Shown here piece by piece: positions 27,393 to 38,204 of a stretch of DNA of 64,000 nt. The stretch spans positions 1,550,001 to 1,614,000 of the forward strand of contig NZ_CP038498.1 in NCBI RefSeq assembly GCF_012427845.1, given 5' to 3'. The DNA is from Pectobacterium punjabense. GTDB lineage: Bacteria; Pseudomonadota; Gammaproteobacteria; Enterobacterales; Enterobacteriaceae. The position numbers were made by a program, and so were the translations under genes. Each line of letters starts with the position of its first letter. Positions within the stretch are counted from its first letter, which is position 1. Under the pieces are notes generated by a model. The model made no database searches and was not told the origin of the DNA. It was given only the letters and a program-made list of their open reading frames with translations.

Positions 27393-28502
27393 ATGAACGC
27401 TACAGTCCCCGAACAACGTCCTGAAGCATTGCGTGCGATGGTCACCGGGGTTTTATCTACTTTTCAGCACCCGACACTGAAAAATAATCTGACGACACTG
27501 AATGCACTACGTCATTGTGCGTTGCTAGATAATGTGTTGCATATCGAACTGACGATGCCGTTTGTCTGGCTCAGTGGTTTGGCAGTATTAAAAGAAACGG
27601 TTAGCGATGAGTTATTACGTTTATCAGGTGCAAAAGCGGTTGAATGGCGCTTAACGCACGATATCGCTACGCTTCGCCGAGTTAACGATCAGGCTGGCGT
27701 GAAGGGTGTAAAAAACATCATTGCCGTCAGTTCTGGGAAAGGCGGGGTGGGTAAATCCAGCACGGCGGTCAACATGGCGCTGGCATTGGCGGCTGAAGGC
27801 GCCAATGTGGGCATTCTGGATGCTGATATTTATGGACCTTCGATCCCTACCATGTTGGGTTCGGCCAGTGAACGTCCCACTTCGCCTGATGGTCAACACA
27901 TGGCACCGATTATCGCTCACGGCCTGGCAACCAACTCGATTGGTTACCTGGTGACGGATGATAATGCGATGGTGTGGCGTGGGCCGATGGCGAGCAAAGC
28001 ATTATTGCAACTGCTGCAAGATACGCTTTGGCCAGATCTGGACTATCTGGTGTTAGATATGCCGCCGGGTACGGGGGATATTCAACTGACGCTGGCGCAG
28101 AATATTCCTGTCACCGGCGCGGTCGTAGTGACGACGCCACAGGATATTGCGCTGATGGATGCCATGAAAGGTATTGCGATGTTTGAAAAAGTCAGCGTGC
28201 CGGTGCTGGGTATCGTTGAAAACATGAGCGTTCATATCTGTAGCAACTGTGGCCATCTGGAGCCAATCTTCGGTACAGGCGGTGCACAGAAGTTGGCGGA
28301 AAAATACCACTGTTCTCTGTTAGGTCAGCTTCCACTACATATCTCCCTGCGCGAAGACCTCGATCGCGGTGAACCGACGGTGGTCAGTCAGCCAGATAGC
28401 GAGTTTACTTCTTTGTACCGTGAGCTGGCAGGGCAGGTTGCCGCCCAGCTTTACTGGCAGGGTGATATTATTCCTGGAGAAATTTCTTTCCGGGCGCTGT
28501 AG
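27393..28502 (+). CDS. apbC: Iron-sulfur cluster carrier ATPase ApbC (Mrp)
   Basis: A cytoplasmic P-loop NTPase that holds and transfers Fe-S clusters to target enzymes. 369 residues, as in E. coli Mrp. An N-terminal MIP18/DUF59-like domain (about 1-95) precedes the deviant Walker A GKGGVGKS at 115-122. The cluster-binding pair Cys283 and Cys286 (HICSNCGH) is intact. The ATG at 27393 follows CAAGGAGCCGGA. A hairpin with an 8-bp stem (28524-28531/28539-28546) follows the gene without a clear T-run. Confidence 0.96.
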   Translation: MNATVPEQRPEALRAMVTGVLSTFQHPTLKNNLTTLNALRHCALLDNVLHIELTMPFVWLSGLAVLKETVSDELLRLSGAKAVEWRLTHDIATLRRVNDQAGVKGVKNIIAVSSGKGGVGKSSTAVNMALALAAEGANVGILDADIYGPSIPTMLGSASERPTSPDGQHMAPIIAHGLATNSIGYLVTDDNAMVWRGPMASKALLQLLQDTLWPDLDYLVLDMPPGTGDIQLTLAQNIPVTGAVVVTTPQDIALMDAMKGIAMFEKVSVPVLGIVENMSVHICSNCGHLEPIFGTGGAQKLAEKYHCSLLGQLPLHISLREDLDRGEPTVVSQPDSEFTSLYRELAGQVAAQLYWQGDIIPGEISFRAL

Positions 28503-28690
28503 CACTTCCGTTAGTGAGTATAAAAGCCGGGCTTTGCCCCGGCTTGATCCTGCGCCAGTCCCCAGTTTCCCTTGGGCGCAATATATGGAAAGGGTGGCGT
28601 GAAGGCAGCTAACTCCCTATAATTGCACGTCAAAGCGCCCGTTGGCGCATTCCCCTCTCTTTTATTTATGTTAATCAGGTCGTTAATACC

Positions 28691-29332
28691 ATGACTGATC
28701 AGTCTCACCAGTGCGTCATCATCGGGATCTCTGGAGCATCAGCTTCGGGTAAAAGTCTTATTTCCAGCACCTTGTATCGTGAATTGCGCGATCAGGTTGG
28801 TGATCAGCATATCGGGGTGATATCTGAAGACAGCTATTATAAAGATCAAAGCCACCTGACCATGGAAGAGCGGGTAAAAACCAACTATGACCACCCGAGT
28901 TCGATGGATCACAGCCTGCTGATTAAGCATCTGCAAATGCTGAAAGCGGGTCAGGCAATTGAAGTCCCGCAGTACAGCTATGTCGAGCACACCCGCAAAC
29001 AGGAAACGGTGCATATTGAGCTGAAAAAGGTCATTATCCTAGAAGGAATTTTGCTACTGACGGATGCGCGTCTGCGCGATGAGATGAATTTCTCTATTTT
29101 TGTCGATACGCCGCTGGATATCTGCCTGCTGCGCCGCATGCGCCGCGACGTGAATGAACGTGGCCGTTCAATGGACTCGGTGATGGAACAGTACCAAAAG
29201 ACCGTGCGTCCGATGTTCCTGCAATTCATTGAGCCGTCCAAGCAGTATGCCGATATTATCGTACCGCGTGGCGGGAAAAACCGTATTGCGATTGATATCT
29301 TGAAAGCCAAGATAAGCCAGTTCTTTGAGTAG
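28691..29332 (+). CDS. udk: Uridine kinase
   Basis: Phosphorylates uridine and cytidine in pyrimidine salvage. 213 residues, the usual length. The P-loop GASASGKS is at 15-22, with the family segments [24 protein letters not shown] and [13 protein letters not shown] (lid). It is followed by dcd and asmA on the same strand in the E. coli order. Confidence 0.97.
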   Translation: MTDQSHQCVIIGISGASASGKSLISSTLYRELRDQVGDQHIGVISEDSYYKDQSHLTMEERVKTNYDHPSSMDHSLLIKHLQMLKAGQAIEVPQYSYVEHTRKQETVHIELKKVIILEGILLLTDARLRDEMNFSIFVDTPLDICLLRRMRRDVNERGRSMDSVMEQYQKTVRPMFLQFIEPSKQYADIIVPRGGKNRIAIDILKAKISQFFE

Positions 29333-29440
29333 TGGATACCTTAACTAATTCACGTTGCACAGTTAATGCGCCGCAACGTGACGTTATGACGGGTATGGGT
29401 GAGGTTTATCCCGATATACCCGTGTCGAATGGAGAATAAG

Positions 29441-30022
29441 ATGAGACTGTGTGACCGTGACATTGAAGCCTGGCTGGATGATGGCCGACTGGTGATTACG
29501 CCCCGTCCGCCAACTGAGAGGATCAGTGGCGCGACCGTTGATGTTCGTTTGGGAAATCAGTTTCGCGTCTTCCGCGGACACACCGCGGCTTTCATTGACT
29601 TAAGCGGTCCGAAAGATGAAGTCAGTGCGGCACTAGATCGCGTCATGAGTGATGAAATCAATTTGCCAGAAGGTGAGGCATTCTTCCTGCATCCAGGAGA
29701 ATTAGCTCTGGCAGTAACGTTTGAGTCGGTCACGCTACCAGATAATTTGGTAGGCTGGTTGGATGGCCGTTCTTCGTTAGCCCGTCTGGGATTGATGGTT
29801 CACGTCACTGCACACCGTATTGATCCCGGTTGGCAAGGAAGAATTGTGCTGGAGTTCTATAATTCAGGTAAGTTGCCGCTGGCGTTACGTCCCGGCATGA
29901 TGATTGGCGCTCTGAGTTTTGAACCCCTTTCCGGGCCGGCGGCTCGCCCGTACAACCGCCGTCAGGATGCCAAGTATAAAGATCAGCAGGGTGCGGTAGC
30001 GAGCCGGATCGATAAAGACTGA
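29441..30022 (+). CDS. dcd: dCTP deaminase
   Basis: Converts dCTP to dUTP, the main route to dTTP in enterobacteria. 193 residues, identical in length to E. coli Dcd. [17 protein letters not shown], the active-site stretch [23 protein letters not shown] (catalytic Glu is in the later [10 protein letters not shown]) and the C-terminal lid [15 protein letters not shown] are clear. The ATG at 29441 (after GGAGAATAAG) is preferred over an in-frame start 14 codons upstream. Confidence 0.97.
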   Translation: MRLCDRDIEAWLDDGRLVITPRPPTERISGATVDVRLGNQFRVFRGHTAAFIDLSGPKDEVSAALDRVMSDEINLPEGEAFFLHPGELALAVTFESVTLPDNLVGWLDGRSSLARLGLMVHVTAHRIDPGWQGRIVLEFYNSGKLPLALRPGMMIGALSFEPLSGPAARPYNRRQDAKYKDQQGAVASRIDKD

Positions 30023-30085
30023 GCGTCTGGCGATAGGTCTGTAATATAAAAATCAGGCAGTCGCGCGTTTCGCAATGAGGATGGC

Positions 30086-31921
30086 ATGAGAAGATTTCTG
30101 ACGACGCTAGCAATTCTGCTTGTGGTGCTGGTGGCAGGAATGACGGCCTTGGTCGTACTGGTTAATCCCAATGACTTCCGCGCTTACATGGTGAAGCAGG
30201 TTGAGGAACGTAGCGGCTATCGTCTGCAACTTGATGGCGATCTGCGCTGGCACGTGTGGCCACAACTGAGTATTTTATCTGGCGGTATGTCATTAAGTGC
30301 GCCGGGTTCCAGTGCGCCAATTGTCAGCGCTGAAAATATGCGCCTTGATGTGCAGCTGTGGCCGCTGTTGTCGCATAAGCTTGCGGTCAAGCAGGTGATG
30401 TTGAAAGGGGCGATTATTCGCCTGACGCCAGAAAGTGAAGCCAGACAGGCCAACAATGCGCCAATTGCCCCTGCGGGATCGCAGACTCCATCTGAAGAAC
30501 GACGCTGGCGTCTGGATATTAATAAGATAAAAGTCGCCGATAGTCTGTTAATTTTGCAACGCAGTAATAACGAACAGATTAATGTTCGCGATATTAATCT
30601 TGCAATGGAGCAGAACAGCGACCGCCAAGTTAACATCGAATTATCGAGCCGTATCAATCGCGATCAGCGCGATATCGCTTTCTCTCTCGCCGCAGATGTC
30701 GATCTGTTGCGTTTCCCCCAGCAGGTAAATGCCAATATAACCAAACTGGATTACCAGCTTCAGGGCGTTGGAATACCGACAAACGGTATCAGTGGGACAG
30801 GAAGTGTTCAGGCAAGTTATCAGCAACAGCCTGAAAAAATCACGTTTAGCCAGCTTGTACTCAATACCAATAATAGTCAGTTGTCGGGGGCGGGTAGTGT
30901 GACGCTAGGTGATATCCCCCATTACGAGCTGGATTTGTTGTCTGAGAAGCTGGATCTCGATTCTCTGCTGGGGATTGCGGCGGTAAAAGAAAATAACGCG
31001 TCTACAGTAGCGATTAAGCCACTAGCCCCTGTCATTTCAAATGAAGCTGAAGCGACCACGCCAGAAGATAGCTTACAGCGATTCACTGCACGTCTGTCGC
31101 TACAGGCTGCTTCGCTGATTTATCGTGGCCTTGATGTTCGCCAATTCACATTACGGGCAGAGAATCAGCCGGGATTACTCGATATTTCGACCTTAAGTGG
31201 CGAACTGGGCAGTGGGCATTTCTCATTGCCCGCTAAGGTTGTGACGAAATCATCAACCAATATCACGCTACGACCCGATCTCAAAGATATTGAACTGTCT
31301 CAACTGATGTCTGCGTTTGCGCTGCCTGCCGAGGCGATCAGTGGAAAATTGTCGATGACGGGACAATTCAGCGGTAATAGCGCTGCGCTGCCTGCTTTGC
31401 TCCAGCAGTGGCAAGGAACGGCGGCGCTGCAAGCCAATAATGTTCGCCTACAGGGCTTGAATATTCAGCAAATGGTGCAGATGGCTGTGGCGCGCAGTAA
31501 CGGCAATGTGCGTGGGCAAGAGCGCTACGAGCGTTATACTGAACTGCAACAACTGACCGGAAAAGTACAATTGAATGCAGGTAAATTGCGTCTTACCGAT
31601 CTCAATGGTCGCTCAGAGCTGCTGTCTCTAAGCGGTGTCGGCCAATTCGATTTGCCAGCTCAGACGTGTGACGTCAACGTGAATGTTTCTATCACGCAAG
31701 GGTGGCAAGGGGATGAGCAACTGGTCAGCGTGTTGAAAAATACGGCAATTCCGTTACGCGTCTATGGCGAGTGGGATAAATTGAACTACCAGTTGCAGGT
31801 AGAGCAGTTGCTGCGTAAACGTCTACAGGATGAACTGAAGAAACGCCTGAATGATTGGGCCAGCCAAAATCAGCAAAACCAGAAGGGCAAAGACTTGAAG
31901 CAACTGCTCGACCGTCTTTAA
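30086..31921 (+). CDS. asmA: AsmA family outer-membrane assembly protein
   Basis: 611 residues against 617 in E. coli AsmA. One N-terminal membrane anchor (residues about 4-25), then a long periplasmic part of the repeating-groove beta type related to VPS13-like lipid transfer proteins. The C-terminal AsmA_2 region has TGKVQLNAGKLRLTDLNGRSELLSLSG. It affects outer-membrane protein assembly and lipopolysaccharide level. It follows dcd by 63 bases. A bulged hairpin at 31945-31977 after the stop is a possible terminator. Confidence 0.92.
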   Translation: MRRFLTTLAILLVVLVAGMTALVVLVNPNDFRAYMVKQVEERSGYRLQLDGDLRWHVWPQLSILSGGMSLSAPGSSAPIVSAENMRLDVQLWPLLSHKLAVKQVMLKGAIIRLTPESEARQANNAPIAPAGSQTPSEERRWRLDINKIKVADSLLILQRSNNEQINVRDINLAMEQNSDRQVNIELSSRINRDQRDIAFSLAADVDLLRFPQQVNANITKLDYQLQGVGIPTNGISGTGSVQASYQQQPEKITFSQLVLNTNNSQLSGAGSVTLGDIPHYELDLLSEKLDLDSLLGIAAVKENNASTVAIKPLAPVISNEAEATTPEDSLQRFTARLSLQAASLIYRGLDVRQFTLRAENQPGLLDISTLSGELGSGHFSLPAKVVTKSSTNITLRPDLKDIELSQLMSAFALPAEAISGKLSMTGQFSGNSAALPALLQQWQGTAALQANNVRLQGLNIQQMVQMAVARSNGNVRGQERYERYTELQQLTGKVQLNAGKLRLTDLNGRSELLSLSGVGQFDLPAQTCDVNVNVSITQGWQGDEQLVSVLKNTAIPLRVYGEWDKLNYQLQVEQLLRKRLQDELKKRLNDWASQNQQNQKGKDLKQLLDRL

Positions 31922-31944
31922 TTTCCAGACATGCTGCGTTCTAG

Positions 31945-31977
31945 GCCGGTTTGCTGATTTCCGTCAGCAAATCCGGC
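31945..31977 (+). terminator. Terminator-like hairpin after asmA
   Basis: Stem GCCGGTTTGCTGA / TCAGCAAATCCGGC with a one-base bulge and a 6-base loop. The following sequence is only mildly T-rich. The rest of the gap to dcuC (to 32187) is AT-rich with no recognised site. Confidence 0.5.
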
Positions 31978-32187
31978 GGCTTATCCTCAATGCTTTCCTT
32001 TCATTTGTCATACTTCCCCAGACAAACTTTGTGTTCGATGTCTCTTTTTTAACGCTGCATATTAATATTTTTCTCTTTTTTTATTTTCTAAAGCAGTAAA
32101 CTCCGCCCCCTGTTTTCGGTGCGGTGCCATATTCCGCTGCCGGAGAATTTTGTCAGATAATTTATTACTCAGGTATCGAAACTCACT

Positions 32188-33540
32188 ATGCTCGAACTTT
32201 TGATTGGTGTTGCTGTAACGATTCTGGTTGGTCGTTACATTATAAAAGGGTACTCCGCGACTGGCGTGTTGTTGGTGGGGGGGCTGTTACTCTTGGCAAT
32301 CAGCGCCATGCTGGGGAAAAACGTATTGCCAGCCAGTGCGAAAGCGACGGGCTGGAGCGCAACGGATATTGTTGAATACGTAAAAATTTTGCTGATGAGC
32401 CGCGGTGGCGATCTCGGCATGATGATCATGGTGCTGTGTGGTTTTGCCGCCTATATGACGCATATCGGTGCCAATGATGTCGTCGTTAAGCTGGTTTCCC
32501 GCCCGCTGAAAATGATCAACTCGCCTTATTTGCTGATGATTGCGGCCTATTTTGTCGCCTGTCTTATGTCGCTAGCGGTGTCATCGGCCACTGGGCTGGG
32601 CGTGTTATTAATGGCAACGCTGTTTCCTGTCATGGTGAACGTTGGCATTAGCCGCGGCGCTGCGGCGGCAATCTGCGCTTCTCCCGTGGCGTTGATCCTG
32701 TCACCTACATCGGGCGACGTGGTGCTTGCCGCACAGGCATCGCAGATGAAATTAGTGGATTTTGCCTTTAAGGCTACGCTACCCATTTCCATCATTGCTA
32801 TCGTGTGTATGGCTGTCGCGCATTTCTTCTGGCAGCGCTATCTGGACAACAAAGCGAACATTAGCCATGAAATTCTGGATGTCAGTGAAATCACGACCAA
32901 TGCCCCGCGTTTTTACGCCATTCTGCCGTTTACGCCGATCGCGGGTGTACTGATATTTGATGGTAAATGGGGGCCGGAGCTTCACATTATTACCGTGTTG
33001 GTTATCTGCATGGTGTTGGCCGCGATACTGGAATTTGTTCGCTCGTTCAATGCGCAGAAAGTGTTTGATGGGCTGGATGTAGCCTATCGTGGCATGGCTG
33101 ATGCCTTCTCTAGTGTTGTCATCCTGCTGGTCGCGGCTGGGGTATTTGCTCAGGGGCTTGGCACGATAGGCTTTATCAGCGGACTGATTGGTCTTGCGCA
33201 GTCATTTGGCAGCGGTGGGTTGGTGATTATGCTAGTGTTGGTGGCAATCACGATGCTGGCTGCGATGACGACAGGGTCTGGCAATGCGCCGTTTTATGCG
33301 TTTGTTGAGTTGATTCCTAAGCTGGCGTCGCAAATGGGCATCAACCCTGCCTACCTGGCCATTCCGATGCTTCAGGCTTCCAATTTGGGCCGTACTATTT
33401 CTCCAGTATCCGGGGTAGTGGTTGCGGTCGCCGGGATGGCGAAAATATCGCCGTTTGAGGTAGTAAAGCGCACATCGGTTCCCGTGCTGGTTGGGCTGAT
33501 CGTGGTGGTGGTCGCCACAGAGATAATGATCCCTACCTGA
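32188..33540 (+). CDS. dcuC: Anaerobic C4-dicarboxylate transporter DcuC
   Basis: An inner-membrane carrier mainly exporting succinate during fermentation. 450 residues with about 12-14 hydrophobic segments. Blocks such as GYSATGVL, ATDIVEYVKILLMSRGGDLGMMIM, YFVACLMSLAVSSATGLGVLLM and ASNLGRTISPVSGVVVAVAGMAKISPFE are nearly identical to E. coli DcuC. The C-terminus is shorter than in E. coli by about ten residues. No FNR site was recognised upstream. Two hairpins (33548-33586 and 33604-33626) lie between it and the convergent yegH. Confidence 0.95.
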   Translation: MLELLIGVAVTILVGRYIIKGYSATGVLLVGGLLLLAISAMLGKNVLPASAKATGWSATDIVEYVKILLMSRGGDLGMMIMVLCGFAAYMTHIGANDVVVKLVSRPLKMINSPYLLMIAAYFVACLMSLAVSSATGLGVLLMATLFPVMVNVGISRGAAAAICASPVALILSPTSGDVVLAAQASQMKLVDFAFKATLPISIIAIVCMAVAHFFWQRYLDNKANISHEILDVSEITTNAPRFYAILPFTPIAGVLIFDGKWGPELHIITVLVICMVLAAILEFVRSFNAQKVFDGLDVAYRGMADAFSSVVILLVAAGVFAQGLGTIGFISGLIGLAQSFGSGGLVIMLVLVAITMLAAMTTGSGNAPFYAFVELIPKLASQMGINPAYLAIPMLQASNLGRTISPVSGVVVAVAGMAKISPFEVVKRTSVPVLVGLIVVVVATEIMIPT

Positions 33541-33603
33541 TTATATATACCCACAACCCTTACCATTCTGGAAGGCGTTGTGGGTACGGATAGGGTGTAG
33601 GTT

Positions 33604-33626
33604 GTGTGATAACGCTGTTATCACAC
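33604..33626. terminator. Hairpin between convergent dcuC and yegH
   Basis: A perfect 10-bp stem (33604-33613/33617-33626) with loop GCT overlaps the yegH stop codon. Just upstream, a second 10-bp stem (33548-33557/33577-33586) follows dcuC. Neither has a good T-run. Together they plausibly stop transcription from both sides. Confidence 0.5.
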
Positions 33627-35207
33627 TTCAAAATCAGTCTGTGGTTCGTTGTTTGGTGTAATGCGAACTTCCACAATACGGTGGCTTTCTACCGCCAAAA
33701 TAGTGAACTGATAACCATCGATTGATAGCGTATCGCCCACCTGTGGAATTCGCTGCGCGTGCTCCATCAACAGGCCTGCCAACGTGTAGTACTCACGTTT
33801 TTCGTCCAGCGTCAGCGGAACATACATCGTCAGGTCTTCCAGCGGAATATAGCCATTTACGGTCCAACTGCCATCATCATTCTGTTGAATGCTGTGGCGA
33901 GCATCGCGCTCTTCTCCTTCGCGCGGTAAGTTGCCCGCGATGGTTTCCATCACATCACTTAATGTGACAATCCCTTCCATTGAACCAAACTCATCAACGA
34001 CAAACGCAAAATGTGTTCTTCCTTCTCTAAACTGCTCCAGCGCTTGTAAAAGCGAGAGTTGCTCCGGAAAAACCAGCGGCTGGCGGATCAGAATACGTAG
34101 GTTGAATGGCTCGCGGTTTAGCTGCTGCTGGAGTAAGTCGGCAACATTTATGATGCCCAGTGGTTCATCAGAGGTATTGCTGTCGGTTACCACGAGTCGG
34201 GAATGCTGGTTGCTTGTTAATAGCTTGGCGAGCACATCCTGCGTAATATTCAGCTCAACTGACTCGATATCATGCCGCGACGTCATAATACTGCTAATGG
34301 TTCGCTGGGCCAGCCCCAATACCCGTTTTATCATTCTGCGTTCTTGAATATTGAACACCTCCCGGCCTGCCCGAGTGTTGTCTGCAATCATCGACGAGGT
34401 CTGATTGTCCAGCTCGGCTTCTTCATGATTGCCGCGCAAAATACGCAAAACAACCTCTGCGGTGCGTTGGCGTAGCGGAACAGAAGAAGAAAGAAAGCGT
34501 CGGCGGTTAAACAGGGAAACTTGATTCAACATCTCAATCAATACCGAGAAACCTATCGCAGCGTAGAGATAGCCTTTGGGGATGTGGTAACCAAACGCGT
34601 CCGCCACCAGACTGAAACCAATCATCAATAGGAAGCTAAGACATAGGATAACGATGGTTGGATGTTCAGCGACAAAACGGGTCAGCGGTTTACTGGCTAG
34701 CAACATCAGGAAGATGGCAATCGTCACGGCGGACATCATGACCAGCAGATGGTCGGTCATGCCAACAGCGGTAATCACGGAATCCAGCGAGAATATGGCA
34801 TCCAGTACGACGATCTGGGCAACTACTGGCCAGAAACGCGCACCTTTGCGCTGAGCCTGTTGCTCCTCATCTTTTCCTTCTAGTCGCTCATTAAGCTCCA
34901 TGGTGGCTTTAAAAAGTAGAAATAACCCGCCAACCAGCATGATGACATCTCGAGCGCTGAATGTGTGCTCAAGGAGCGTGAAGAGAGGGGTAGTCAACGA
35001 TACCAGCCAGGAAATGGACGTCAGCAGGCCCAGTCGCATAATCAAGGCAAGTAACAGGCCGACGACTCTCGCTTTATCACGTTGCTCTTTTGGGAGTTTC
35101 TCAGCCAGAATGGCGATGAAGATAAGATTATCAATGCCCAGAACCAATTCCAGGACAACCAGTGTAGCCAACCCGGCCCATATTGTTGGATCAGCGATCC
35201 ACTCCAT
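33621..35207 (-). CDS. yegH: TerC-family membrane protein with CBS and CorC domains (YegH/YoaE-like)
   Basis: 528 residues. The N-terminal TerC-type membrane domain has about seven helices, with [22 protein letters not shown] and [22 protein letters not shown] carrying the conserved Asp residues. A tandem CBS pair (about 300-425, ending [25 protein letters not shown]) and a C-terminal CorC/HlyC transporter-associated domain follow. Related to manganese- or metal-export proteins, but this subfamily's substrate is unknown. In E. coli yegH likewise lies next to the colanic acid (wca) and asmA region. Confidence 0.88.
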   Translation of the reverse strand: MEWIADPTIWAGLATLVVLELVLGIDNLIFIAILAEKLPKEQRDKARVVGLLLALIMRLGLLTSISWLVSLTTPLFTLLEHTFSARDVIMLVGGLFLLFKATMELNERLEGKDEEQQAQRKGARFWPVVAQIVVLDAIFSLDSVITAVGMTDHLLVMMSAVTIAIFLMLLASKPLTRFVAEHPTIVILCLSFLLMIGFSLVADAFGYHIPKGYLYAAIGFSVLIEMLNQVSLFNRRRFLSSSVPLRQRTAEVVLRILRGNHEEAELDNQTSSMIADNTRAGREVFNIQERRMIKRVLGLAQRTISSIMTSRHDIESVELNITQDVLAKLLTSNQHSRLVVTDSNTSDEPLGIINVADLLQQQLNREPFNLRILIRQPLVFPEQLSLLQALEQFREGRTHFAFVVDEFGSMEGIVTLSDVMETIAGNLPREGEERDARHSIQQNDDGSWTVNGYIPLEDLTMYVPLTLDEKREYYTLAGLLMEHAQRIPQVGDTLSIDGYQFTILAVESHRIVEVRITPNNEPQTDFEV

Positions 35208-35425
35208 AGCTATTTTTTCACCTTTAAATGAAGATAACCTTGATAGCGTATCAGGGCGTGCGCAGATGAACCAGAATTTGCGAGGATATTCTTTATAACA
35301 AGCGTTCTCATGGACAAATACCGATCAGAGAGATGACGCTGATAAGCGTTGTCATTTTTTTGACATAGAAAGGTGAGTAGCTTATTGGTAGATTTTGGGT
35401 GAAAAATCGACAATAAGTAAAATTT

Positions 35426-35489
35426 TAAGAATGATACGTAAGGTATCGCACGTTACTATTTGATAATACGTGCATACAACGCATAGAAT
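35426..35489 (+). promoter_or_regulatory. Candidate RcsAB box and promoter of the polysaccharide locus
   Basis: The 15 bases at 35426-35440 (TAAGAATGATACGTA) match the published RcsAB consensus TRVGAAWAWTSYGNR at 13 of 15 positions. Downstream is a possible promoter: -35 TTGATA at 35460-35465, an 18-base spacer and -10 TAGAAT at 35484-35489. The box centre would be about 60 bases before the start of transcription, with a leader of some 360 bases to the first gene, as in E. coli capsule loci. The remaining sequence from 35208 to 35773 is AT-rich and shows no other feature. Confidence 0.45.
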
Positions 35490-35773
35490 AATGCGCAGAT
35501 TTAGCAGGATTTTTGCGACAGGGATGCGCGTAGTCTTATTCTGAAAAGCTCCTTTCAAGCCATCTTGCCCTTGTGCTCTTGATGTCGCCGCCAATATTAT
35601 GGGCGAGATTTAGTTTTTTTTATTTAGCTAAAATCATATAAAAAATATATTGGCTGATCGTTTTTTGTTATAAAAATCAATTGATTAACAAATAAATTAA
35701 AATATTTAGATGCAAACAGATGGTTTACGGGTCCAGGGTGTAGCCATTGGATGGTGTTCCGTACGTTGTTTGA

Positions 35774-35815
35774 CAGCGCATTGGTAGCTACGAGCCAAGG
35801 GCGGTAGCGTGTCTG
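35774..35815 (+). promoter_or_regulatory. JUMPStart element with ops site
   Basis: The 42 bases match the JUMPStart consensus of enterobacterial polysaccharide operons (CAG-GCATTGGTAGCT...CAAGGGCGGTAGCGT). The ops core GGCGGTAGCGT at 35800-35810 is exact. It pauses RNA polymerase and recruits RfaH, allowing transcription through long polysaccharide operons and past internal terminators. It lies 41 bases before the first gene. Confidence 0.93.
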
Positions 35816-35855
35816 ATGCAAAACATTCACATAACGGGTTGGTGATGGTGCAAAA

Positions 35856-36935
35856 ATGCAAGAATTTATGGTGGTCTTCCTGAGTGCTTTCATTGCGTTG
35901 TTCTTAGCAAGAAAAGTAGCAATAAAAGTTGGGCTGGTAGATAAACCGAATGAGCGCAAGAGACATCGTGGTCATATTCCACTGGTTGGTGGTGTTTCTA
36001 TTTATATGGCCCTATGGGTCATATATGCCTTTGATTTTGCATGGATTCCTGATTTCTCTCTCTATATGATTTGCGCCACGGTATTGTTGGTAGTGGGAAT
36101 ATTGGACGATCGCTACGATCTTCCGGTTCTTCCCCGCGTTGGTCTACAAGCGCTCGTTGCAGGTTTGATGATGTACGCCGGAGTCTATCTTGTATCCTTA
36201 GGCAAGGTGATGTTCGGGTACGAGTTATTCTTAGGTATTTTTGGTTATACGGTCACGTTATTTGCGGTGTGGGGGGCGATTAATGCCTTCAATATGGTTG
36301 ACGGCATCGATGGCCTACTGGGCGCACTTTCCTGTGTAACATTTGGTGCGTTGGCTGTGGTTTTTTATCTTGATGGACGGCACGAACTTGCTCGGTGGAG
36401 TTTGTGCTTGCTGGCTGCGACGTTACCTTACATTTTGTTGAATCTGGGTGTGCCGTGGGGTAAGAAATTTAAAGTCTTTATGGGTGATGCGGGTAGTACG
36501 CTTATTGGTTTTACCGTTATCTGGTTGTTGATTTTGGCTACGCAAGGTGATGATGCAGTGATTCGTCCGGTGACGGCGCTGTGGTTTATCGCTATTCCGT
36601 TAATGGATATGGTGACGATTATGGTGCGTCGAATTCGCAGAGGCGATAGCCCGTTCAAGCCCGACCGCGAGCACCTACACCATATCCTGATGCGTGCAGG
36701 TTTGACACCTAGGCAGTCTTTATTGGCAATTGTTGTTGTAGCAATGGTTTTGGCTGCAATTGGTATTATTTGTGAATTAAGTGGTATAACCGAATCTGTT
36801 ATGCTGAGCGCGTTCTTGGTTGTTTTTGTCGGTTATTTTTGGGCAATAACGCGAGTATGGCGTCTGCTGACCTGGATAAGGCGTGCCAGTCATGGGGCGG
36901 TTGTTGTTGCAGATAAGATGGAGCAACGACGCTAA
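35856..36935 (+). CDS. wecA: Undecaprenyl-phosphate GlcNAc-1-phosphate transferase (WecA-like)
   Basis: Starts polysaccharide repeat units by moving an N-acetylhexosamine-1-phosphate, usually GlcNAc, onto undecaprenyl phosphate at the inner membrane. 359 residues (367 in E. coli WecA) with about 11 helices. Motifs: KVGLVDKPNERKRHRGHIPLVGG, LDDRYDLP (metal Asp pair), AINAFNMVDGIDGLLG and DREHLHH (the HxxH region). A second wecA is expected in the enterobacterial common antigen cluster elsewhere, so this would be a locus-specific copy. It occupies the place where group 1 capsule loci carry wzi. It is the first gene after the ops site. Confidence 0.88.
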   Translation: MQEFMVVFLSAFIALFLARKVAIKVGLVDKPNERKRHRGHIPLVGGVSIYMALWVIYAFDFAWIPDFSLYMICATVLLVVGILDDRYDLPVLPRVGLQALVAGLMMYAGVYLVSLGKVMFGYELFLGIFGYTVTLFAVWGAINAFNMVDGIDGLLGALSCVTFGALAVVFYLDGRHELARWSLCLLAATLPYILLNLGVPWGKKFKVFMGDAGSTLIGFTVIWLLILATQGDDAVIRPVTALWFIAIPLMDMVTIMVRRIRRGDSPFKPDREHLHHILMRAGLTPRQSLLAIVVVAMVLAAIGIICELSGITESVMLSAFLVVFVGYFWAITRVWRLLTWIRRASHGAVVVADKMEQRR

Positions 36936-37050
36936 CAGATAAATTAACGGCTGTTTGCGCTTTAGACTGTAGGTTTGCTTAACGAAATGTCCTCTATAAT
37001 TATTTGATATTTTGTAGGGATTTGCGCGATTTTTAATCAAAAGTGATGGC

Positions 37051-38196
37051 ATGAACAGGATGATAAAGCATAAATTGAAATTGATACCAATGGTGGTGTC
37101 ACTCGCTTTGTTGAGCGGCTGTACCTTAATCCCCGGTAGCCATCTTTCTACGAGTGGCAAAGCGGTTATCAAGCAGCAAGACGCTGATTTTAATATTGAT
37201 AAATTAGTGAATGTTTATCCACTCACACCATATTTAGTGGATAAAATGCGGGCGAAGCCGCTGATTGCGCAAACTAACCCTGCGCTAGAACGTGAACTCC
37301 AACAGTATGAGTACCGTATTGGTATTGGCGATGTCATCATGGTTACCGTATGGGATCATCCTGAATTGACTACCCCAGCGGGTACATACCGTACTGCTGC
37401 GGATACGGGCAACTGGGTACACTCCGACGGTACAATCTTCTATCCGTATATTGGCAAGGTGAAGGTTGCTGGTAAAACGGTAATGGAGATTCGTGAAGAT
37501 ATCACATCACGTCTGGCAACTTATATCGAATCCCCACAGGTCGATGTTAGTATTGCCGCTTTCCGTTCTCAAAAGACGTATGTAACTGGTGAAGTTAAAA
37601 CTTCTGGTGAACAGCCCATTACCAATGTGCCACTAACCATCCTGGATGCAATCAATAAAGCGGGTGGGTTAAGCGAGAATGCTGATTGGCGTAACATTGT
37701 GCTGACGCATAACGGCCAGGAAAAACGTATCTCTCTTCAAGCGCTGATGCAAAACGGCGATCTTTCTCAAAACACTCTACTATACCCTGGCGACATCCTT
37801 TATATTCCCCGCAATGACGATTTGAAAGTCTTCGTTATGGGTGAAGTCAAGAAGCAAAGTACGCTCAAAATGGATCGCAGTGGCATGACCCTGACAGAGG
37901 CTTTGGGTAATGCAGAAGGCATTGATCAGACATTTTCTGATGCCACTGGGATTTTTGTGATCCGGTCATTACGAGGAACACAAGGGCCTAAACTAGCTGA
38001 CGTCTACCAACTTAATGCGAAAGATGCTACGGCCATGGTAATGGGGACGGAATTCCAGTTACAACCTTATGATATTGTCTATGTAACGACGGCACCAATC
38101 GTTCGCTGGAACCGTGTCATCAGTCAGCTTGTACCTACTATTTCTGGGTTCAATGAGTTGACCGAGGGCTCGCTGCGCGTTCGTACTTGGCCGTAG
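37051..38196 (+). CDS. wza: Outer-membrane polysaccharide export lipoprotein Wza
   Basis: Forms the octameric outer-membrane channel for capsule or exopolysaccharide export. 381 residues with a lipoprotein signal ([14 protein letters not shown]...LLSGC, lipid Cys24). The polysaccharide export domain [20 protein letters not shown] and two SLBB domains ([36 protein letters not shown]) follow. A C-terminal amphipathic helix with tryptophans (around 360-380) should form the membrane pore. It is followed 8 bases later by wzb. Confidence 0.96.
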   Translation: MNRMIKHKLKLIPMVVSLALLSGCTLIPGSHLSTSGKAVIKQQDADFNIDKLVNVYPLTPYLVDKMRAKPLIAQTNPALERELQQYEYRIGIGDVIMVTVWDHPELTTPAGTYRTAADTGNWVHSDGTIFYPYIGKVKVAGKTVMEIREDITSRLATYIESPQVDVSIAAFRSQKTYVTGEVKTSGEQPITNVPLTILDAINKAGGLSENADWRNIVLTHNGQEKRISLQALMQNGDLSQNTLLYPGDILYIPRNDDLKVFVMGEVKKQSTLKMDRSGMTLTEALGNAEGIDQTFSDATGIFVIRSLRGTQGPKLADVYQLNAKDATAMVMGTEFQLQPYDIVYVTTAPIVRWNRVISQLVPTISGFNELTEGSLRVRTWP

Positions 38197-38204
38197 AGAT
38201 AACT

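Noticed and set aside
27171..27416. N-terminal extension of the metG frame by 82 codons
   Set aside because: Overlaps the apbC start region and the divergent promoters; MetG homologs begin at the ATG at 27170.
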